From Bacteroides sp. (GTDB lineage Bacteria > Bacillota > Clostridia > Oscillospirales > Ruminococcaceae): DNA of 33,910 bases. The stretch is taken from assembly GCA_023663265.1 (NCBI GenBank), contig JAMPHV010000017.1, forward strand, positions 1 through 33,910, read 5' to 3'. This document shows, in pieces, positions 8,101 through 13,156 of the stretch. The notes beneath the pieces are model-generated. The model saw only the letters and a list, made by a program, of their open reading frames with translations. It searched no databases and was not told where the DNA came from. The position numbers were made by a program, and so were the translations under genes. The stretch's first letter is position 1, and the number at the start of each line of letters is the position of its first letter.

Positions 8101-9779
8101 GTGGCTGAGGTGACCACCTCCTCGCGTATGGCGTCTATGGGAGGATTGGTCACCTGGGCGAAAAGCTGCTTAAAATAGTTGAACAGGGGCTGAGGCTGAG
8201 AGGACAGGGCAGCTAAGGGGCTGTCGGCGCCCATTGCGGCAATGCTTTCCGCTCCCGTTTTCGCCATGGGGAGAATGGAGGTCATAACGTCCTCGTAGGT
8301 GTACCCGAACGCTTTCATCAGCCGCTTTCTTTCCTCGTAAGGGTGATCCTCCACCTTCATATTGGGTATTTTAAGCTGGGACAGCTTGATAAGATTGCCG
8401 TCCAGCCATTCGCCGTAGGGCTGCCTCGAGGCGTAGCTTTCCTTAAGCTCGTCGTCGTCTATCACCCGCCCTTGAACGGTATCCACCAGCAGCATTTTTC
8501 CCGGGCGCAGTCTTTCTTTGGTCACTATCTCGGCGGGGTCTATCTCTAAAGCTCCCACCTCGGAGGAAAGTATCAGAAGACCGTCCTTGGTGATATAGTA
8601 GCGCGAGGGTCTCAGTCCGTTGCGGTCAAGCACCGCGCCCATAATGTCGCCGTCGCTGAACAGTATCGACGCGGGTCCGTCCCAGGGCTCCATCATTGTG
8701 GCGTAATACTGATAAAAATCCCGCTTCGCCTTGCTTATGGTCTCGTTGTTGTCCCAAGGCTCGGGAATGGTTATCATAACGGCAAGAGGAAGCTCCATGC
8801 CGCTCATAACAAGAAACTCGAGGGTGTTGTCCAGCATGGCGGAGTCGCTGCCCTCCGTGTTGACCACGGGCAGGACCTTATCAAGATCGCCTTTAAGGTG
8901 CTCCGATTTCATAGTCTCCTCGCGGGCGAGCATTTTGTCGGCGTTTCCCTTTATGGTGTTTATTTCGCCGTTATGCACTATCATACGGTTGGGGTGCGCC
9001 CTTTGCCAGCTCGGGTTGGTGTTTGTGGAAAAGCGGGAATGCACCATAGCTATGGCGCTTTCGCAGCTCTCGTCGCGCAGGTCGGGGAAAAATCTCCTTA
9101 AGTCCTGCACCAAAAACATTCCCTTGTATACCACCGTGCGGCTTGACAGCGAAACGACGTAGGTGTCCTCGTTGCTCTGCTCGAAAACGCGTCTCGCCAC
9201 ATACAGCTTACGGTCGAAGTCGAGCCCCTTTCTTACGTCCGCGGGTCTTTTTACGAAGCACTGCATTATATAGGGCATACACTCCGCCGCCCTTTGACCC
9301 AGCACCTCGGGACAGGCGGGAACCACCCGCCAGCCCAATATTTTGAGTCCCTCCTTGTCGGCGATTATCTCAAACATTTTTTTAGCCTGGTTTCTCGCCA
9401 GCTCGTTCTGCGGGAAAAAGAACATACCGACGCCGTAATCTCTTTCTCCGTCCAGCGCTATGCCCGACTCGGCGGCGGCTTTTTTAAAGAATTTATGGGA
9501 TATCTGAAGCAGTATTCCCACGCCGTCTCCCGTTTTTCCCTCCGCGTCCTTGCCCGCGCGGTGCTCCAAGGTCTCGACGATCGTCAGAGCCTTTTCCACC
9601 GTTTCGTGAGATTTTCTGCCCTTTATATCCACCACCGCGCCGATACCGCAGTTGTCGTGCTCAAAGGCGGGGGAATATAAGCTGCGGACCTTGGGGGAGC
9701 CCGACGCGCCGACCGAGCCTGATAAATTCGGCGACTTTAAAGAATCTGATGGGTTTATGGCGTTTTTGCTGTTTTTCAT
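5166..9779 (-). CDS. gltB: Glutamate synthase (NADPH) large subunit
   Basis: This 1537-residue enzyme releases ammonia from glutamine at an N-terminal class II amidotransferase domain and channels it to an FMN site, where 2-oxoglutarate becomes glutamate. Cys44 in EHDNCGIGAV is the expected N-terminal nucleophile after removal of a 43-residue leader that is rich in Ser, Asn and Gly. The central and FMN-binding domains follow, with the 3Fe-4S motif CVMMRVCNLDTC near 1141-1152 and PGEGGHLPG in the synthase domain. The C-terminal GXGXG beta-helix runs from about 1270 to 1480 (for example KNFAAGMSGGIAYV). Length is typical. The ATG at 9779 follows AAAGGG at 7 bases. With gltD it forms a two-gene nitrogen-assimilation operon. 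No GltC-like regulator is adjacent. Confidence 0.97.
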   Translation of the reverse strand: MKNSKNAINPSDSLKSPNLSGSVGASGSPKVRSLYSPAFEHDNCGIGAVVDIKGRKSHETVEKALTIVETLEHRAGKDAEGKTGDGVGILLQISHKFFKKAAAESGIALDGERDYGVGMFFFPQNELARNQAKKMFEIIADKEGLKILGWRVVPACPEVLGQRAAECMPYIMQCFVKRPADVRKGLDFDRKLYVARRVFEQSNEDTYVVSLSSRTVVYKGMFLVQDLRRFFPDLRDESCESAIAMVHSRFSTNTNPSWQRAHPNRMIVHNGEINTIKGNADKMLAREETMKSEHLKGDLDKVLPVVNTEGSDSAMLDNTLEFLVMSGMELPLAVMITIPEPWDNNETISKAKRDFYQYYATMMEPWDGPASILFSDGDIMGAVLDRNGLRPSRYYITKDGLLILSSEVGALEIDPAEIVTKERLRPGKMLLVDTVQGRVIDDDELKESYASRQPYGEWLDGNLIKLSQLKIPNMKVEDHPYEERKRLMKAFGYTYEDVMTSILPMAKTGAESIAAMGADSPLAALSSQPQPLFNYFKQLFAQVTNPPIDAIREEVVTSATVYIGEDGNILEERPENCQVIKIQNPILTNTDMLKIKNMKANGFKVAVIPILYYKNTSLKKALNRLNLEADKAHSDGANILILSDRGVDENHVAIPSLLAVSALHQHLVVTKKRTSLAVILESGEPREVHHFAALLGYGASAVNPYLAQEAIQSLIARDLLDKDYYAAVEDYDNAVLHGIVKIASKMGISTIQSYQGSQIFEAIGISREVIDAYFTGTVSRVGGISLKDIERNVDRLHTMAFDPLGLKTDDALDSRGSHKFRSGKEEHLYNPQTIHLLQQAARTGDYKLYKQYSHMMNEEMSPVNLRGLMDFKFPEKGIDISEVESADSIVRRFKTGAMSYGSISEEAHETLAIAMNTLHGRSNSGEGGESDERLDSRGTKNNRCSAIKQVASGRFGVTSKYLNSADEIQIKMAQGAKPGEGGHLPGKKVYPWIAKTRHSTPGVGLISPPPHHDIYSIEDLAQLIYDLKNANKEARISVKLVSECGVGTVAAGVAKAGASVILISGYDGGTGAAPRSSIYNAGLPWELGLAEAHQTLIMNGLRDKVVIETDGKLMTGRDVLTAALLGAEEYGFATAPLVTLGCVMMRVCNLDTCPFGVATQNPELRKRFAGKPEYVINFMRFVAEELREYMARLSIRTVDELVGRVDLLKRREGLDSRGEELDLSAVIAPSKEFVSREIKYSGKKPYDFKLSETVDEKILLKEFSGAIKSGKPKTAEIKIKNTDRALGTILGSEITKRCKSVPAEDTYRVICRGAGGQSFGAFIPSGLTLELIGDSNDYFGKGLSGGKLTVKPPKESAFKAEDNIIIGNVALYGATSGKAFINGAAGERFCVRNSGATAVVEGVGDHGCEYMTGGRAVILGKTGKNFAAGMSGGIAYVLDEDRDLYLKLNKEMVSSGEVKEKYDILELRELIEEHVRETGSEKGQRILDNFDEYLPKFKRIIPHDYKKITAAITEFREKGLTEEQAQIEAFYSVVNSK

Positions 9780-9855
9780 ACGCTGTCCCTTTCCGCAGAG
9801 TTGCTTGTTGATGGGGGAGCAATAACTGCTGTAAAATTAAGTGTTGTTTATTTAC

Positions 9856-9884
9856 AGTATAGCATACACAAAAGAAAAAAGCAA
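9856..9884 (-). promoter_or_regulatory. Probable gltBD promoter
   Basis: Read on the minus strand, TTGCTT (9884-9879) is followed after 17 bases by TATACT (9861-9856), with TGC immediately before the -10, i.e. an extended -10. It leaves a leader of about 70 bases before the gltB start. The -35 is only partly consensus. Confidence 0.6.
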
Positions 9885-10129
9885 GTTTTATTTTCAAAAC
9901 TTGCAAAATTTATACGTAAATATTTTTTCGTCAAAAGCCGCGCATTTTGTAGGATATCACAAAAACGCGATAAGAACACAGCTTTGTCCCGAGAATATTC
10001 AACCTTAAGCTCATGTCGCAGCGATCCGCTTTTATAAAACCGCGTTACAGGAAAACCAAATTTTGCATTTTTTAAAAATCAAACTTGCGAACAACTCACA
10101 AATTATTGCTCCCGCAAAATTCAAAATCC
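9885..10129. other. Non-coding gap between gltB and the Uma2 genes
   Basis: An AT-rich stretch of about 250 bases between divergently placed units. Short open frames here have no recognisable features, and I see no RNA structure beyond the small hairpin at its far end (10130-10144). Confidence 0.5.
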
Positions 10130-10144
10130 GTCGGCGCAGCCGAT
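10115..10144 (-). terminator. Weak terminator-like hairpin after the Uma2 pair
   Basis: On the minus strand ATCGGC-TGC-GCCGAC forms a 6-bp stem with a 3-base loop (10144-10130), followed by interrupted T runs. It sits just after the last Uma2 gene and its heptamer array, so it may end that transcript. The interrupted T tract keeps confidence low. Confidence 0.4.
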
Positions 10145-10149
10145 TCCTT

Positions 10150-10184
10150 AATTATCAATTGTCAATTATCAATTGTTAATTGTT
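10150..10184. repeat. Heptamer repeat array 1 (five units)
   Basis: Five exact 7-base units of the form AATTRTY (plus strand: AATTATC, AATTGTC, AATTATC, AATTGTT, AATTGTT) lie head to tail. They overlap the stop and last codons of the downstream Uma2 gene, so the repeat encodes its TINN C-terminus. The same type of array occurs at 10741-10775 and 17138-17158. Confidence 0.9.
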
Positions 10185-10708
10185 ACCGACAGGTCCTCAT
10201 AGATACCCGCGGGAATCGCCTCGGTAAAGGCGTATTCCTCCATAGTCTCCTTTTCAAAGTTATAAACGGCGGTAGTCTCCTTTTGCGGATCGACTATCCA
10301 GTACTCCCTTACGCCGGCTTCGCGGTATTTAAAAAGCTTAATGTAATAATCCATGCGGCGGCTGGAGGGAGAAACGATCTCGATAGTCCAATCGGGAGCG
10401 CCGCTGCAGCCCTTTTCGGTGATCTTGTCTTTGTCGCAGACGACAAACAGATCGGGTTCAAAATAGTTTCTGTCGTCCTTGTTCAAGAACACGGCAAAGG
10501 GCGACAGCATTACCTCGCATTCTCCCTTTTTTGAATCGACATAGCTTGAAATGCTTCGATAAAGCCTTCCCAATATTTTCTGATGTGTGGCGCTCGGCGG
10601 GCTCATATAATATATCTGCCCGTCTGTCAGCTCCGCTCTTTCGCCGTCTGAGAGCTTGAAGATGTCCTCGACGGTATATTCTTCCAATATTCTTGCTTCC
10701 GCTTCCAC
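10169..10708 (-). CDS. Uma2-family (DUF820) PD-(D/E)XK nuclease-fold protein, copy 1
   Basis: This 179-residue protein belongs to the Uma2 family, whose fold is that of restriction-type nucleases and whose biological role is unknown. Family landmarks are AELTDGQIYYMSPP (25-38), EPDLFVVC with Asp86, DWTIEIVSPSS with Glu110, and KLFKYREAGVREYWIVDP (124-141). I place the start at a GTG at 10708 because a GGGGGAA site lies about 9 bases before it; the ATG further upstream would translate repeat-derived sequence. A near-copy lies immediately upstream on the same strand, and the two are probably co-transcribed. Residues 1-38 and 95-179 are almost identical between copies, whereas 39-94 differ at 26 of 56 positions by my count. 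It is not obviously a restriction enzyme, as no methylase is nearby. Confidence 0.85.
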   Translation of the reverse strand: MEAEARILEEYTVEDIFKLSDGERAELTDGQIYYMSPPSATHQKILGRLYRSISSYVDSKKGECEVMLSPFAVFLNKDDRNYFEPDLFVVCDKDKITEKGCSGAPDWTIEIVSPSSRRMDYYIKLFKYREAGVREYWIVDPQKETTAVYNFEKETMEEYAFTEAIPAGIYEDLSVTINN

Positions 10709-10740
10709 AGTTATATTCCCCCTTGACGCTGATTTACAAT

Positions 10741-10775
10741 AATTGTCAATTATCAATTATCAATTGTTAATTGTT
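10741..10775. repeat. Heptamer repeat array 2 (five units)
   Basis: Five 7-base units (plus strand: AATTGTC, AATTATC, AATTATC, AATTGTT, AATTGTT) overlap the stop codon of Uma2 copy 2 and fill the gap before copy 1. It has the same length and phase relative to the upstream gene as array 1, showing that gene plus repeat duplicated as a unit. Confidence 0.9.
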
Positions 10776-11299
10776 ACCGACAGGTCCTCATAAATACCCG
10801 CGGGAATTTCCTCGGTAAAGGCGTATTCCTCCATGGTCTCCTTTTCAAAGTTATAAACGGCGGTAATCTCCTTTTGGGGATCAACTATCCAGTACTCCCT
10901 TACGCCCGCTTCGCGGTATTTAAAAAGCTTAATGTAATAATCCATGCGGCGGCTGGAGGGAGAAACGATCTCGATGGTCCAATCGGGAGCGCCGCTGCAG
11001 CCCTTTTCGGTGATCTTGCTTTTGTCGCAGATAACGGAAATATCGGGTTCAACGTAATTTCTGTTGTCCTTGTTAAGAAATACCGCAAGCGGAGCGGCAT
11101 AAACCTTGCAATTTCCCTTTTTCATATTGATATATGATTTTATTTGGTATGTGAGTTCCATGGAAATATCTTGATGCTTGGTATTGGGCGGGCTCATATA
11201 GTATATCTGCCCGTCTATCAGCTCCGCTCTTTCGCCGTCCGAGAGCTTGAAGATGTCCTCGACGGTATATTCCTCCAATATCCTTGCTTCCGCTTCCAC
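10760..11299 (-). CDS. Uma2-family (DUF820) PD-(D/E)XK nuclease-fold protein, copy 2
   Basis: This is the first gene of the tandem Uma2 pair in transcription order, also 179 residues. It carries the same landmarks: AELIDGQIYYMSPP, EPDISVIC with Asp86, DWTIEIVSPSS with Glu110, and GVREYWIVDP. The start is the GTG at 11299, behind GGGGGAA. A longer frame to an ATG at 11416 can be excluded because that ATG lies upstream of a perfect promoter (11361-11389), and its extra residues are translated from heptamer repeats. The central segment (39-94), covering part of the presumed catalytic face, is diverged from copy 1, for example HQDISMELTYQIKSY against HQKILGRLYRSISSY. Function is unknown; a role in mobile-element or DNA metabolism is only conjecture for this family. 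Confidence 0.85.
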   Translation of the reverse strand: MEAEARILEEYTVEDIFKLSDGERAELIDGQIYYMSPPNTKHQDISMELTYQIKSYINMKKGNCKVYAAPLAVFLNKDNRNYVEPDISVICDKSKITEKGCSGAPDWTIEIVSPSSRRMDYYIKLFKYREAGVREYWIVDPQKEITAVYNFEKETMEEYAFTEEIPAGIYEDLSVTINN

Positions 11300-11321
11300 A
11301 GTTATATTCCCCCTTGATACG

Positions 11322-11354
11322 AATTTACAATTTGCAATTTGCAATTTGCAATTT
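11322..11354. repeat. Heptamer repeat array 3 in the Uma2 leader
   Basis: About four and a half units of AATTTGC/AATTTAC (plus strand) lie between the minus-strand promoter and the ribosome binding site of Uma2 copy 2. They would therefore be transcribed as nearly the first bases of the mRNA. The unit differs slightly from arrays 1 and 2 but keeps the 7-base period and AATT core. Confidence 0.85.
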
Positions 11355-11360
11355 AATTTT

Positions 11361-11389
11361 ATTATAGCATTGTTTTCTTGTTTTGTCAA
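11361..11389 (-). promoter_or_regulatory. Perfect-consensus promoter of the Uma2 pair
   Basis: On the minus strand TTGACA (11389-11384), a 17-base spacer and TATAAT (11366-11361) match the sigma-A consensus exactly. Transcription would begin around 11354, inside heptamer array 3. Confidence 0.85.
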
Positions 11390-11534
11390 AGGAAAGTATT
11401 GCTTTAGCCAAAACAAGCCCGAAATAATAAAATAAAGTATACGCTTGATTGAATAATTTTCCGTAAGCGGTTAAAAATACAATTACGATATGCAATTACG
11501 GACAAAACTGTATTTTTGGAAAGGATCGAAAACA

Positions 11535-11882
11535 ATGACTGTAAAAAGAGGCGAAATATATTACGCCGATCTGAGTCCCGTGGTAGGCTCCGAGCAGGGC
11601 GGGGTAAGACCCGTGCTTATAGTTCAGAACAATATGGGCAACCGCCACTCTCCGACCGTTATCGCGGCGGCTATCACCAGCCAAAAGGAAAAATCCAAGC
11701 TTCCCACACATATCACATTGGACGCTGAACGGTATGGGCTTGCAAAAGACTCTATCGTATTGTTGGAGCAGGTTCGTACATTAGACAAAAAAAGGCTTAA
11801 GGAAAGAATGGGCGAGCTGGACAACGACGCCATGCACCGCGTAGACAGCGCCCTGTCGGTAAGCTTCGGGCTGGGCAGCTAA
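11535..11882 (+). CDS. mazF: MazF/EndoA-type mRNA interferase toxin (no antitoxin seen)
   Basis: This 115-residue protein closely resembles Bacillus EndoA/MazF, a ribonuclease that cuts single-stranded mRNA at specific short sites (UACAU in the Bacillus enzyme). Key residues Arg25 (GGVRPVLIVQN) and Thr48 (AAITSQ) are in place, as is LLEQVRTLDKKRL near the C-terminus, and length is normal. I chose the ATG at 11535 because GGAAAGGA precedes it at about 9 bases; a longer frame from 11490 adds residues the family lacks. A MazE-type antitoxin normally precedes this gene. None is readable in the 118 bases between the Uma2 promoter region and this start, and a terminator follows, so the toxin gene appears to be alone. 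No clear promoter was found. Confidence 0.93.
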   Translation: MTVKRGEIYYADLSPVVGSEQGGVRPVLIVQNNMGNRHSPTVIAAAITSQKEKSKLPTHITLDAERYGLAKDSIVLLEQVRTLDKKRLKERMGELDNDAMHRVDSALSVSFGLGS

Positions 11883-11902
11883 TAAACCTGTTCGATAAAA
11901 AG

Positions 11903-11950
11903 GCTTGTCGGAAAACGTCTCGGATCGGTCGTTTTCCGACAAGCTGTTTT
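11903..11950 (+). terminator. Terminator of mazF
   Basis: A perfect 15-bp stem (11903-11917 with 11930-11944) and a 12-base loop are followed by TGTTTTT. It isolates mazF from pheST. Confidence 0.88.
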
Positions 11951-12003
11951 TCTGCTTGATCGCGGATCGTTATAAAAATTTCGGCGAAACTTATAATTAC
12001 CTC

Positions 12004-12032
12004 TTGCAACTTGACAAGTGTTGTGCTATAAT
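12004..12032 (+). promoter_or_regulatory. pheST promoter
   Basis: TTGCAA at 12004-12009 and TATAAT at 12027-12032 are 17 bases apart, the same box pair as at scfA. The leader to the pheS start is only about 55 bases, with no room for a T-box riboswitch. Confidence 0.8.
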
Positions 12033-12092
12033 GTATTAGATAAAATAGAATTTTTATGTACTATCGATCCCCAAAAGAAAGGAATGATATCA

Positions 12093-13112
12093 TTGAAAGA
12101 GCAGCTAAATACGATCCGACAGCAGGCTCTTGCGGAAATACAGAACGCCTCCGATATAAAGACCGTTGACGATTTAAAAGTCCATCTGCTCGGCAAAAAG
12201 GGCGAGCTTACCGCCATTTTGAAGCAGATGGGCAAGCTTTCCGCCGAGGAGAGACCCGTTATGGGTCAGCTTGCCAACGAGGTAAGGCAGTGCATCGAAA
12301 ACGACATCGCCCGCCGCAGAGAGCAGCTTAAAACGCTCGACACCGAAAGACGCTTGAAAAAAGAGGCTCTTGACGTTACGCTTCCCGGAACGCGTCTTGA
12401 ACAGGGCAGCCGTCACCCGCTCCACATCGTGCTTGACGAGCTTAAGGAAATTTTTAAGGGCATGGGTTATTCAATAGCGGAGGGTCCCGAGGTAGAGGAA
12501 ACAAAATACGTATTCGATATGCTGAACACCGACGAGGGACACCCCGCCAGAGATTTTCAGGATACCTTTTATATAACCGACAGCATTCTGCTCAGAACTC
12601 AGACAAGCTCGGTGCAGATACGCACCATGCTGGAAAAATCCCCTCCCATAGCTATTTTCAGCCCGGGCAAGGTGTACAGAAAGGACGCGGTGGACGCCAC
12701 CCACAGCCCTATCTTCCACCAGTGCGAGGGTCTTGTGGTCGATAAGGGGATAACCTTCGGCGACCTTAAGGGCACTATCGAGACCTTTGCGAAAAGGCTG
12801 TACGGAGACGATATGAAGATCCGCTTCCGTCCGCATCATTTTCCTTATACCGAGCCCTCGGCGGAGGCGGATTTCCAATGCTTCAAGTGCGGCGGCAGCG
12901 GCTGTCCCCTCTGCAAGGGCGAGGGCTGGATCGAAATGCTGGGCTGCGGCGTCGTTCACCCTCAGGTGCTCTTAAACTGCGGCATCGATCCCGAGGTATA
13001 CAGCGGCTTTGCCTTCGGCATAGGTCTGGAGCGCGTTGCCATGATGAGATACGCCATTGACGATATGCGTCTCCTGTACGAAAACGATCTGAGATTTTTG
13101 AAGCAGTTCTGA
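12093..13112 (+). CDS. pheS: Phenylalanyl-tRNA synthetase alpha subunit
   Basis: This subunit holds the class II catalytic core of the heterotetrameric enzyme that charges tRNA-Phe. At 339 residues it is the usual size. The N-terminal part (about 1-85) is the tRNA-contacting coiled coil, including KVHLLGKKGELTAILK. Class II motifs follow: motif 2 around FSPGKVYRKDAVDATHSPIFHQ (split here by the HxPxFHQ signature) and motif 3 with GFAFGIGLERVAMM. I take the TTG at 12093 as start: AAGAAAGGA precedes it at 9 bases, while the in-frame ATG at 12084 directly abuts that site and longer frames read into the promoter. pheT follows 44 bases later. Confidence 0.96.
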   Translation: MKEQLNTIRQQALAEIQNASDIKTVDDLKVHLLGKKGELTAILKQMGKLSAEERPVMGQLANEVRQCIENDIARRREQLKTLDTERRLKKEALDVTLPGTRLEQGSRHPLHIVLDELKEIFKGMGYSIAEGPEVEETKYVFDMLNTDEGHPARDFQDTFYITDSILLRTQTSSVQIRTMLEKSPPIAIFSPGKVYRKDAVDATHSPIFHQCEGLVVDKGITFGDLKGTIETFAKRLYGDDMKIRFRPHHFPYTEPSAEADFQCFKCGGSGCPLCKGEGWIEMLGCGVVHPQVLLNCGIDPEVYSGFAFGIGLERVAMMRYAIDDMRLLYENDLRFLKQF

Positions 13113-13156
13113 GAATTTTGCAGACAGGTTCTGATAACATAAAGGAGGAATTTCCC

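Noticed and set aside
10741-11354. CRISPR-like array from the regular short repeats
   Set aside because: The units are 7 bases with no spacers, and no cas genes are present.
11300-11416. N-terminal extension of Uma2 copy 2 (to an ATG at 11416)
   Set aside because: The extension starts upstream of a perfect promoter and is translated from heptamer repeats; the GTG at 11299 has a proper ribosome binding site and matches copy 1 in length.
12011-12032. TTGACA at 12011 as the pheS -35 box
   Set aside because: It is only 10 bases from the TATAAT; TTGCAA at 12004 has the correct 17-base spacing.
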